37,035 nt of DNA from Thermoplasmata archaeon (GTDB lineage Archaea; Thermoplasmatota; Thermoplasmata; Thermoplasmatales; Thermoplasmataceae), in the NCBI GenBank assembly GCA_021816745.1, contig JAKAWY010000007.1, positions 1 through 37,035 on the forward strand, written 5' to 3'. Shown here one piece after another: positions 16,034 through 23,764 of the stretch. The notes under the pieces were generated by a model. It saw only the letters and a program-made list of their open reading frames with translations, searched no databases and was not told where the DNA came from. A program made the translations under genes and the position numbers. The stretch's first letter is position 1. Every line of letters begins with the position of its first letter.

Positions 16034-17902
16034 GTGCCATATCGATATAAAATCGGGATACCACCGAAGAGGGTGAGTTATCCAGGAATCGAAATTGGCA
16101 CCATGGGTAGCGGAGAAAAAGCTGTTATCCCGGAAAATGAACTGATGTTTCACACCCTTGTGTTAGGCAGAACTGGAACTGGAAAATCCAACCTTCTTAA
16201 AATTTTATTTAATTGCATTTCAAGGGATGATAATAGCAACATAATCCTGGTGGACTTTCACGGTACACTTTCCAGGGAAATAATTTGCATGAACCATGGT
16301 AAAAGATTAGTGTTTATTTCACCGGGCGACCCAAAAAGCAATGAATTTAAAACCAGGTTAAATGTGCTAAAAGGTTCAAACTTATCTCCAGTGATGCTCT
16401 ATAACATCCAAAAAATATTTTCCCAGGAAGATTCCCTATCATCAGGGACATGGGGGCCAAGGCTACAGACCGTAATGACATCTGTTTTGCGTGAAGTGGT
16501 CTTAAAGGATAGTGATTCGACTCTTTCTGATTTTTTATCCACATTGCTTTCCAAGGAAAAAATGAACGAACTAATCACAGGCATCAGGGGAGATACAAAA
16601 GAAGTTCTAAGGGGCCTGGTGAAAAGATGGGAAAACTGGACGGAATATTCAATGAGCACTGTAAATAAACTTCTACCAGTATTGTCAGATCCAGAGATAA
16701 GTCAAATTGTCTCTTCCCGAATAGAATCTTTTGATCTGTACGGATCACTCCTGGAGGGTGGTAAACTGGTGGTTATTGATGTATCCAAAACTGTTCATTC
16801 AGAACAACAGGGAAGAGTAGTAGCCTCAATGCTTCTAAACAGAATTTGGGCAGATATTCTTAAAAATGGTATGCCACACAAGACAATCCTGATGGTTGAT
16901 GAATCCCAAAACCTGAATTCATCTTTACTGTCAGAAATTCTATCAGAGGGTAGGAAATTCAATTTTTTCATAATGCTGGCCTCCCAGTATCTGGGACAGC
17001 ACAATGATGAACTTATAAATGCCATCATGTCCAATTGCGGACATATCTATGCCTTCAACATGTCAGAAGGGGATTCACAAAGAATTTGCAAACTGTTCTC
17101 CGATGACAGAACAAGAAGAAAAGTGATGAACTCCATACTAATGGGACCATATCACGACGTCACCCATATTAACAATCTGAACGAAAATGGAGTTTCAGTG
17201 AGAGGCTTTACCCCTTATCCTGTTCAATTAAATATTGACATGAAAAAATATGACGATTCGGTAAAGGAAAGCCTTAGGAAATATGGGAACGGGCCAGATG
17301 AAATAGTGATCACTCCTGATACTGTTGAAAAAAGCATGCATCGCCAGATGCAGGAAAGATTCAGGGATTATCTTGGGAGGAAATCCATACCTTCTGAATT
17401 AGAGGAAAAAACTGGACTAAACAGAGCAGATCTGGTTTATTATGCTGGATCGACACCCGTTATGGTGGAAGTTGAATTATACGATACCACCAGATTTGAA
17501 AGGAGCATCAAAAAAGCCTGCAATTATAGCAATTCTTTTCTTATATTCCTATGCGCGGAGTATCAGGGAATGAATCTCTATTCAAAATTCAAGGATAGTG
17601 AGTTGTTGATAAAAAATCTGGACAGAATGAAAGCTTTAGGAGATAAAACTTTCATGGATCTGGAAAAAATATCCATAATTGAAGAAAGGAAAAATTCATA
17701 TTTTCTTATTAAGGATGGAAAATACCGCAGGTGGAAACCTGAATATGCACTTACAGAGACATCATTCAAGATTTCACCTGATATACATGGAAGTGAAACA
17801 TTGAATATATTAAGGGAAATGAGAATTTCCAACACACATGTGTACAGGTTTAAGGTGGATTCTGCTTATAAAACGTCCTTTCTGAATGATTTGTTTATTT
17901 AG
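16034..17902 (+). CDS. HerA/TraG-like DNA-translocase ATPase with C-terminal nuclease-like domain
   Basis: This FtsK-HerA superfamily ATPase has 622 residues from the GTG at 16034; a TTG at 16013 would add seven. In TTG-based numbering, Walker A is GRTGTGKS at 52-59, the HerA-type strand LVDFHG is at 79-84, and Walker B is ILMVDESQN at 292-300. The phrase LSEGRKFNFFIMLASQYLGQ (310-329) and the sensor region after it are typical of VirD4/TraG and bacterial T4SS-like DUF87 proteins. Residues about 440-520 look PD-(D/E)xK-like: a helix (MQERFRDYLGRK), D473 in RADLVYY, E486-V-E488 in VMVEVEL, then a hydrophobic strand. No membrane helices are seen. It may unwind or translocate DNA and cleave it. 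NurA is not found next to it. Confidence 0.85.
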   Translation: MPYRYKIGIPPKRVSYPGIEIGTMGSGEKAVIPENELMFHTLVLGRTGTGKSNLLKILFNCISRDDNSNIILVDFHGTLSREIICMNHGKRLVFISPGDPKSNEFKTRLNVLKGSNLSPVMLYNIQKIFSQEDSLSSGTWGPRLQTVMTSVLREVVLKDSDSTLSDFLSTLLSKEKMNELITGIRGDTKEVLRGLVKRWENWTEYSMSTVNKLLPVLSDPEISQIVSSRIESFDLYGSLLEGGKLVVIDVSKTVHSEQQGRVVASMLLNRIWADILKNGMPHKTILMVDESQNLNSSLLSEILSEGRKFNFFIMLASQYLGQHNDELINAIMSNCGHIYAFNMSEGDSQRICKLFSDDRTRRKVMNSILMGPYHDVTHINNLNENGVSVRGFTPYPVQLNIDMKKYDDSVKESLRKYGNGPDEIVITPDTVEKSMHRQMQERFRDYLGRKSIPSELEEKTGLNRADLVYYAGSTPVMVEVELYDTTRFERSIKKACNYSNSFLIFLCAEYQGMNLYSKFKDSELLIKNLDRMKALGDKTFMDLEKISIIEERKNSYFLIKDGKYRRWKPEYALTETSFKISPDIHGSETLNILREMRISNTHVYRFKVDSAYKTSFLNDLFI

Positions 17903-17937
17903 CTGTAGTCAGTCTTAAAAAATAAAAAAACAACAAC

Positions 17938-17962
17938 ATAAATATAATGTCCTTACATAAGG
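17938..17962 (+). promoter_or_regulatory. Promoter and CCTTA-CA-TAAGG palindrome of the DEAD-box helicase gene
   Basis: CATAAATATAATG at 17938-17950 looks like a TATA box. The imperfectly spaced palindrome CCTTACATAAGG follows at 17951-17962, about where an operator between TATA and start site would lie. The gap 17903-17997 has no ORF. The mRNA would have a leader of about 30 bases before the ATG at 17998. Confidence 0.35.
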
Positions 17963-17997
17963 ATTCACAGTTAGTTCTGTAAAGAGTAGAGTTGAAA

Positions 17998-19257
17998 ATG
18001 GTAAAATTTGACGAACTAGGATTGAAAAAAGAACTGGTGGATTCACTAAAAAAAATAAAATTTACTGAAACCACTGATATACAAGAAAGGGTAATACCCA
18101 TAATTCTTGAGGAAAAGTCTGTTATTGCTAAATCCAGAACAGGTAGCGGAAAAACAGGAGCATATCTCATTCCACTGATTAACCTGGCTAAGGCAGGTAA
18201 AGGAACAAAGAACCTTATTCTTCTTCCCACAAGGGAACTTGCAATACAGGTACAGAATGTGTTTGAAAAAATAGCAGAACCAATGGGGCTTTCTGCCACA
18301 CTGGTTTATGGAGGAGTTTCAATGGGAAGGCAGGCTGAAGAACTTTCTTACGGGCCTGAATTTGTTATAGGAACCCCTGGAAGAATTAAGGACATGTTCG
18401 AGAGGGGACATCTGAAACTACCAAAAATTGACAAGGTTGTACTTGACGAGGCAGATCAGATGCTTGATATGGGATTTTACGAGGATGTTTCTTACATAGT
18501 TGATAAAACTAGCAAAGAAAGAAAAGTCTATCTTTTCTCAGCCACGATGACCGATTACGTGAAGGACATTTCATCAAAATTCATGGATGATGCCGAGACA
18601 ATTAATTCATCTGAGGACAGGATGCCGGCAGACATCAGCCACACATACGTAGTATCCGAAAGGAACATGAAATTCGGTTTTCTTATTAAATACATAGAGG
18701 AGCAGAACCCTGAAAAAGCAGTAATATTCTCAAACACAAAATCAGGTGCATCCTTTATCAGCAAACGCCTTAGGGAAAGCGGATACAGGGCAGTTCAGAT
18801 ACATGGTGATCTGACACAAAAACAGAGAGAGATGTCTATTAAGAGCTTCAGGAAAGGGGAAAGATTTCTCATTGCCACCGATGTTGCAGCCAGGGGAATG
18901 GATATTCCTTCCATTACTCACATTATAAACTATGATCTTCCCAGAGAGCAGAAATCATACGTCCACAGGGTTGGAAGAACTGCAAGATTTGGAAGAAGTG
19001 GAAATGCCATGAGCATTATACTTCCTGAAGAATCATCTATGCTGGGAAGAATCAGGAAAAGTGCCGGAATAGAGATAAGCAAGCTACCCTTTGAAGGACA
19101 GCCCAATGAAGTCAGGGAAGACAATTACTATGGAGACAGGCGCGGTCCACGAAGAGGCTCAGGAGGCGGCAGCCGACAGGGGAGTGGAAGGAAGAGATAT
19201 GGCGGCGCATCATCTCCCAGCAGATTCGGACGCGGCGGTGGAAAAAGGAAATCCTAA
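17998..19257 (+). CDS. DEAD-box ATP-dependent RNA helicase with RG-rich tail
   Basis: The 419-residue enzyme unwinds RNA or remodels RNPs using ATP. Helicase motifs in order: FDELGLK and DIQERVIP (Q motif), SRTGSGKT (46-53), PTRELA, GTPGR, DEAD (150-153), SAT, NTKSGASF, HGDLTQ, ATDVAARGMDIP and HRVGRTARFGRSG. After about residue 375 the protein ends in a low-complexity R/G/S tail (RGPRRGSGGGSRQGSGRKRY, then FGRGGGKRKS), a nonspecific RNA-binding extension. I used the ATG at 17998; a TTG two codons upstream is possible. Archaeal members often act in ribosome assembly or cold adaptation; the sequence does not say which. It is probably transcribed alone. Confidence 0.95.
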   Translation: MVKFDELGLKKELVDSLKKIKFTETTDIQERVIPIILEEKSVIAKSRTGSGKTGAYLIPLINLAKAGKGTKNLILLPTRELAIQVQNVFEKIAEPMGLSATLVYGGVSMGRQAEELSYGPEFVIGTPGRIKDMFERGHLKLPKIDKVVLDEADQMLDMGFYEDVSYIVDKTSKERKVYLFSATMTDYVKDISSKFMDDAETINSSEDRMPADISHTYVVSERNMKFGFLIKYIEEQNPEKAVIFSNTKSGASFISKRLRESGYRAVQIHGDLTQKQREMSIKSFRKGERFLIATDVAARGMDIPSITHIINYDLPREQKSYVHRVGRTARFGRSGNAMSIILPEESSMLGRIRKSAGIEISKLPFEGQPNEVREDNYYGDRRGPRRGSGGGSRQGSGRKRYGGASSPSRFGRGGGKRKS

Positions 19258-19324
19258 TCCACTTTATATTTATTTAAATTGTAATTAGCAATACATTTTT
19301 TTAATCCCCTGCAATTCACAGTCC

Positions 19325-20659
19325 ATGGATAAAACTTTGGAGAACATAATCGAGCTTTCCCATCACGTGAGAGAACACGTTCCATCACAATCTTCCCTGG
19401 AAGAACTCAAGAAAAGAGTTGCTGATATTGCAATTACAAGTTATGGCGCATTCAATGCCACTCCTGTTAAATTAGCAATGAATGCACTGATGCCATCATC
19501 AGGGAACAGAAATTCCACCGTATTCTTTACCAATAACAAAATTTCCACAGAAAATGCAGCTTTTATAAATGGAACCATGACAAGGTATCTTGATTATAAC
19601 GATACATACCTTTCAAAGGAGGCTTTGCACCCATCTGACAATATTCCTCCGATTATAGGGATGGCAGAAGGTGGAAGCCATTCAGGTATTGACATTTTAA
19701 AATCAGCCTATGTGGCGTACAATGTAGTATGTGGTCTATCTGATGCGGTATCCATCAGGGACAGAGGCTGGGATCATGTCACTTATATCAGCATTTCTTC
19801 TGCTGCAGGAATGTCTCACCTTCTTGAACTAAATCATGAGAAATTCTCCCATGCAATGAATTTATCCATTAATAATAACATAAGCATGAGGCAGACCAGG
19901 GCTGGAGAGCTCAGCATGTGGAAAGGTGCAACAGCAGCCAACGCATGCAGAAACAGTGTGTTTGGAGTCAATCTCGCCGAAAAGGGATTCACCGGCCCAG
20001 CTCCCATCTTTGAGGGGGAAATGGGTTTCTTCAGGCAGGTTTCCGGAGAAATGTCACCAGATTTCGTGACAGACCATATGGGAAAAACCATGATCAAGAA
20101 CTATCCTGTTGAGTACCATGCCATGAGTGCAGCTGAGGTTGCTGAACAGTTGAAGGATGAAATAACCGGTAAAATTGAGTCTGTAGATGTTGAAACCTTC
20201 AGGGTTGCCCATACCATCATTGTGAAGGATCCGGAAAAATTAAGGCCAAAGACCAGGGAAACTGCAGATCACAGTCTTCCTTATATTATTGCATATACAC
20301 TGAAGTACGGGGCCCCCACTCCAAATTCTTATGATGATAAGTTCCTCAGGGATGAGACTATTTTACACCTTATAGACAGGATGAAATTTACAGTCACAAA
20401 GAAATTCGACAGTATGTATCCTGAATACCTTCCTGTAAAGATCGAGGTGAAGACTGACAGGGGTACTTTCAGCAAGGAACTGGATGCTCCAAAGGGACAC
20501 AATAAGAAGCCTTACACATGGGATGATCTTAAAGTGAAAGCATCAAGAATGATGGGTGAAGACTCAGCCAAAGAATTGATTAATTTGTCCAGATCTTTTG
20601 AAAAGAGATCACCTGAAGAGTATCTGGAGGTTCTCAGGAATGTCAAGACTCAGAGATAA
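19325..20659 (+). CDS. prpD: MmgE/PrpD family protein, probable 2-methylcitrate dehydratase
   Basis: The 444-residue protein is a MmgE/PrpD member: an all-alpha first domain (with FINGTMTRYLDYNDTYLS and HPSDNIPPIIGMAEGGSHSG, the family active-site loop) and a smaller second domain containing NYPVEYHAMSAAEVAEQL. PrpD dehydrates 2-methylcitrate to 2-methyl-cis-aconitate in propionate degradation. The family also includes cis-aconitate decarboxylases and other hydro-lyases, so the assignment leans on context: the next two genes are prpB and a citrate-synthase-type gene. The ATG follows A/T-rich sequence 19290-19303 at leaderless-promoter distance. The prpB start lies inside its 3' end. Confidence 0.85.
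   Translation: MDKTLENIIELSHHVREHVPSQSSLEELKKRVADIAITSYGAFNATPVKLAMNALMPSSGNRNSTVFFTNNKISTENAAFINGTMTRYLDYNDTYLSKEALHPSDNIPPIIGMAEGGSHSGIDILKSAYVAYNVVCGLSDAVSIRDRGWDHVTYISISSAAGMSHLLELNHEKFSHAMNLSINNNISMRQTRAGELSMWKGATAANACRNSVFGVNLAEKGFTGPAPIFEGEMGFFRQVSGEMSPDFVTDHMGKTMIKNYPVEYHAMSAAEVAEQLKDEITGKIESVDVETFRVAHTIIVKDPEKLRPKTRETADHSLPYIIAYTLKYGAPTPNSYDDKFLRDETILHLIDRMKFTVTKKFDSMYPEYLPVKIEVKTDRGTFSKELDAPKGHNKKPYTWDDLKVKASRMMGEDSAKELINLSRSFEKRSPEEYLEVLRNVKTQR
20626..20640 (+). promoter_or_regulatory. Shine-Dalgarno sequence that fixes the prpB start
   Basis: GGAGG at 20626-20630 lies nine bases before the ATG at 20640, within the end of prpD. It supports that ATG over an upstream in-frame ATG at 20598. 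Confidence 0.6.
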
Positions 20660-21530
20660 TATTAATTCTGGGCCATCAGGCCTCAGGAAAATGCTGGGAA
20701 AGGGAATTATTGCATGTCCAGGCGTATTTTCCGGAATGACGGCCATAATGGCAGAAAGAGCCGGATTCAAAGCTGCATATCTGTCAGGTTCCGGGGTTGC
20801 CGGAATGATGGGTATACCTGACCTTGCAATGACCACTATGGATGAAGTATCTATGGATGCCAGGAAAATAATTGAAATATCTTCATTACCACTTATAGTG
20901 GACTGTGATACAGGATTTGGAGAAACAATCAATGTTACCAGAACCATCAAGGTGATGGAATCCACCGGTGTTGCTGCAATCCATCTGGAAGATCAGATCC
21001 TGCCAAAAAAATGTGGCCATCTTGCTGGAAAGGAATTAGTTCCGGTGGAAGAAATGAAAGCTAAACTCCAGGCTGCAGTTTCCGCCAGAAAAAACAAAGA
21101 TTTTACCATAATAGCCAGAACGGATGAAAGATCTGTAGGTGGTTTTGATAGCGCAGTTGAACGTGCTAAAGAGTATATCGCTTCTGGTGCAGACTGCATA
21201 TTCCCTGAAGCATTGCAAAGTGTTGAGGAGTTTAAGGAATTCAGGAAGAAGATTCCTGGATTTCTATTGGCCAACATGACTGAATTTGGGAAAAGTCCGT
21301 TACTTTCAGTGGATGAACTGGGAAAACTAGGTTATGATATTGCATTATTCCCGCTTACTGCCTTCAGGGCTACCATTAAAACTGCAGAAGATGTATATGA
21401 AAAACTAAAGAAAGCAGGTTCCCAGAGAGGGTTTATAAATGACCTGATGAGCAGGGAACACTTTTATGAAGTAATTGGATACGCGGATTACGAGGCTGAA
21501 GATTCAAGCCTTGCAAAAAGGAGAGCATAA
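20640..21530 (+). CDS. prpB: Methylisocitrate lyase (isocitrate lyase/PEP mutase superfamily)
   Basis: This enzyme splits 2-methylisocitrate into pyruvate and succinate. The 296-residue TIM-barrel protein shows the metal-binding DCDTGFGE (D88, D90), LEDQILPKKCGH with the catalytic Cys (KKCGH at 123-127), and IIARTDERSVGGFDSA. This combination is typical of PrpB; larger isocitrate lyases have an additional insertion that is lacking here. It overlaps the prpD gene by 20 bases with a clear Shine-Dalgarno sequence, and ends two bases before the next gene's start. Substrate could also be isocitrate or an oxaloacetate-type 2-oxo acid, but the operon favours methylisocitrate. Confidence 0.9.
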   Translation: MSRLRDNINSGPSGLRKMLGKGIIACPGVFSGMTAIMAERAGFKAAYLSGSGVAGMMGIPDLAMTTMDEVSMDARKIIEISSLPLIVDCDTGFGETINVTRTIKVMESTGVAAIHLEDQILPKKCGHLAGKELVPVEEMKAKLQAAVSARKNKDFTIIARTDERSVGGFDSAVERAKEYIASGADCIFPEALQSVEEFKEFRKKIPGFLLANMTEFGKSPLLSVDELGKLGYDIALFPLTAFRATIKTAEDVYEKLKKAGSQRGFINDLMSREHFYEVIGYADYEAEDSSLAKRRA

Positions 21531-21532
21531 CT

Positions 21533-22597
21533 ATGTCAGATGAAATTATTGTTCCAAAAGGACTTGCAAATGTTGTTGTAGATTCCACATCTATTGCCAC
21601 CACCGGAGCTTCCGGAAATCTTCTTTACAGAGGATATCGTGCAGTTGAACTTGCTGAAAAGAAAACTTTTGAGGAAACAGCTTATCTTATTGTTAATGGT
21701 AAACTTCCAGACAAGGAAGAACTGTCCAGATTCAGGAATGAACTGTTTTCCAATATGAAAGTTTCAAAGGAAGTCCTTGACATAATGAAGATCATCAAGG
21801 AACATGATATTATGAGAAATATACGATCCATGGTATCCCTGTATCCTTATGCAAAAGGAAATGATCAGTCATTATTTACCCAGATGGAGGCAAAGCTTCC
21901 GCTTCTTTCTGCATATTCTGCATCTGCATTTCTTGGAACTCCCGTTAAAGAACCCACCGGGGAAGGTTTTTCACAGAAATTCTTTTCATTGATATCAAAT
22001 GGCAATTCTAAAAACTGGAGATCTTTTGAGAAACTGATGATTCTATACCTGGAACACGAATTCAATGCGTCCACCTTTGCACTAAGGGTATCTGCTTCTA
22101 CCTTAACCGATCCTGTTTCTGCAGTAACATCCGCTCTGGCAACGCTGAAAGGCCCCCTGCATGGTGGAGCTAATTCTGAGGTGCTGACTTATCTGGGTTC
22201 CATTGAGAATGAGGCAGATGCAAAGAAGTTTATTGAGGGTAAACTGGAAAGAAAAGAGAAAATAATGGGATTTGGTCACAGGGTATACAAGAAGAAGGAT
22301 CCAAGGGCCCAGTTTGTCAGGGAAGAACTTGGCAGGATTGCACCTAAGGATCCAAAATACGTTGCTGCTGAAATGGTTGAGAATTACATGTTCGAGAAAA
22401 AAGGACTTCCAGCCAACGTGGATCTGTATGCTGCAGTGCTTATGGATTATCTTGGAATTAATGAGATGTTCTATCTGCCAGTGTTTGCATGTTCCAGAAT
22501 ATTTGGATGGAATGCCCATTATTTCGAGCAGCTGAAGGATAATAAGATAATAAGGCCAGCATCCAGTTACAGCGGGCCCGAAGAGAGGGGACTCTAA
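21533..22597 (+). CDS. Citrate synthase / 2-methylcitrate synthase
   Basis: The 354-residue enzyme condenses acetyl-CoA or propionyl-CoA with oxaloacetate. The catalytic histidines are in LHGGANSEV (H210) and GFGHRVYKKKDPRA (H249). H175 in EHEFNASTFALRV and the catalytic aspartate in PANVDLYAAVL (about residue 298) are also present. It belongs to the short, dimeric type found in archaea and Gram-positive bacteria, which often serves both the TCA and methylcitrate cycles. Its position after prpD-prpB favours propionyl-CoA, but specificity is not decidable by sequence alone. AAGGAGA at 21518-21524 is a Shine-Dalgarno eight bases before the ATG. The last codons overlap the convergent JAMM gene by four bases. 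Confidence 0.92.
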   Translation: MSDEIIVPKGLANVVVDSTSIATTGASGNLLYRGYRAVELAEKKTFEETAYLIVNGKLPDKEELSRFRNELFSNMKVSKEVLDIMKIIKEHDIMRNIRSMVSLYPYAKGNDQSLFTQMEAKLPLLSAYSASAFLGTPVKEPTGEGFSQKFFSLISNGNSKNWRSFEKLMILYLEHEFNASTFALRVSASTLTDPVSAVTSALATLKGPLHGGANSEVLTYLGSIENEADAKKFIEGKLERKEKIMGFGHRVYKKKDPRAQFVREELGRIAPKDPKYVAAEMVENYMFEKKGLPANVDLYAAVLMDYLGINEMFYLPVFACSRIFGWNAHYFEQLKDNKIIRPASSYSGPEERGL

Positions 22598-22956
22598 ACT
22601 ATATTTATTTTTATTTCTCTTCCTTCTCTGTCGAAAGCCCTGAAATTATCCAGGTTGTAAGGGGATCCAACGATTAAATGTACAGGCCCGCTGTTGGAGA
22701 ACATATGTAAATCTTCATCCGAGGGCCTGAGTACACCATTAGGATGTGAATGCACAGATCCAACCACAGAAAAATCAATGGGCTTGCTGAACATCCACAT
22801 AATGGTATGGCTGTCACCGTTAACTGTTCCAGGTAGAATGGATATTTCATAGATTACCTGATGTTCTGCCCTCAGCATGGCACCAAATTCCTTAGGGTAA
22901 ATATCCTTGGAAGCCTCCATAATCATACTAAGCAATCTTCTTCTAATTGACCACAT
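22594..22956 (-). CDS. JAMM/MPN+ domain metalloprotease (JAB1-like)
   Basis: This 120-residue single-domain protein has the full JAMM zinc site: E23 (in PKEFGAML), then H69-S-H71-P and the closing S79...D82 in GSVHSHPNGVLRPSDED. These are the ligands of zinc deubiquitinase-type isopeptidases. In archaea, single-domain JAMM proteins remove SAMP/ubiquitin-like modifiers or process related beta-grasp proteins. No ubiquitin-like protein gene lies nearby. The gene begins 14 bases inside the NAD kinase gene on the same strand, so it is likely co-transcribed and coupled. It is convergent with the citrate-synthase gene. Confidence 0.9.
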   Translation of the reverse strand: MWSIRRRLLSMIMEASKDIYPKEFGAMLRAEHQVIYEISILPGTVNGDSHTIMWMFSKPIDFSVVGSVHSHPNGVLRPSDEDLHMFSNSGPVHLIVGSPYNLDNFRAFDREGREIKINIV

Positions 22957-23764
22957 CTTTTAACAACTTCTCCCTTAATTTTGTATAGAAATCCCTCTTG
23001 AATGTAATGAATCTGTAAGGTTTTGAACTGCCCGTAATAGTCACTGTGTCCCCATCCCTGACCTTTATCTCCCTCTGGCCATCAAGAATGATCACGGAAC
23101 TGTTGTCTTTCCCCACCACATTAATCGAGAGAACAGAACTTGAAGGCATCACCATGGGTCTAATCCTCAGGGTGACAGGTGCAAGATAAGAAACCACCAT
23201 GGCCCGGGTCTCCGGCATGACAATGGGGCCACCTGCACTTAAGGAGTAAGACGTAGATCCCACCGGAGTGGCAACAATAACTCCATCCGCCCTGGTCCGC
23301 TCAACAAATTTACCATCGATATTCAGTTTAAAATTTCTGACCTTTGAAATAGCATCAGAATGGATTACAGCCTCATTAAGTGCGTATCCAACCATCTTGC
23401 CGTTCACGCTGATTTCAAGCCTCATTAATTCGGCAAATTTGTATTCACCTCTAACAATCCTGAATATGGTGTCTTCAACCTTTCCAAGTTCCACTTCGCT
23501 GAGAAATCCCAGTGAACCCATGTTGATTCCCATCATGGCTCCCCTTGCATACTGGGCTGCCCGTAAAACAGTACCATCACCCCCTATAATAAAGAGGATG
23601 TCTGCTTCTATATCACGAATGTCCACAAATTCTGGTGCATTTACATAACCTTCCAAACCATTTTCATAAACCCTCTCCCAGTCATTTGGCAGAATCCTGT
23701 CAATTCTTTCAAGAATATTTACGCATCTTGGACAATCTTTTCTAACGACATAAGCTATTTTCAT
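22943..23764 (-). CDS. nadK: NAD(+) kinase
   Basis: This enzyme phosphorylates NAD to NADP. The 273-residue protein shows the diagnostic GGDGT (61-65, D63 the catalytic Asp) followed by VLRAA, the NE-containing LNEAVIH, and the GSTSYSLSAGGP binding loop. A CPRC pair at 11-14 near the N-terminus is unusual and may be structural or redox-sensitive. It begins in an ATGA overlap with the inositol-phosphatase-like gene, and the JAMM gene starts inside it. In Methanocaldococcus jannaschii an IMPase-like phosphatase domain and NAD kinase are one fused protein with NADP phosphatase activity; here the same order is preserved as two genes. Confidence 0.95.
   Translation of the reverse strand: MKIAYVVRKDCPRCVNILERIDRILPNDWERVYENGLEGYVNAPEFVDIRDIEADILFIIGGDGTVLRAAQYARGAMMGINMGSLGFLSEVELGKVEDTIFRIVRGEYKFAELMRLEISVNGKMVGYALNEAVIHSDAISKVRNFKLNIDGKFVERTRADGVIVATPVGSTSYSLSAGGPIVMPETRAMVVSYLAPVTLRIRPMVMPSSSVLSINVVGKDNSSVIILDGQREIKVRDGDTVTITGSSKPYRFITFKRDFYTKLREKLLKDVVN

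Noticed and set aside
16034-17902. Plain HerA of a HerA-NurA repair pair
   Set aside because: No nurA, mre11 or rad50 lies nearby, and the helix after Walker B and the C-terminal domain resemble TraG/DUF87 proteins rather than HerA.
23268-23648. Plus-strand frame of 126 codons inside nadK
   Set aside because: It is antisense to a conserved NAD kinase with GGDGT and has no start signal or family match.
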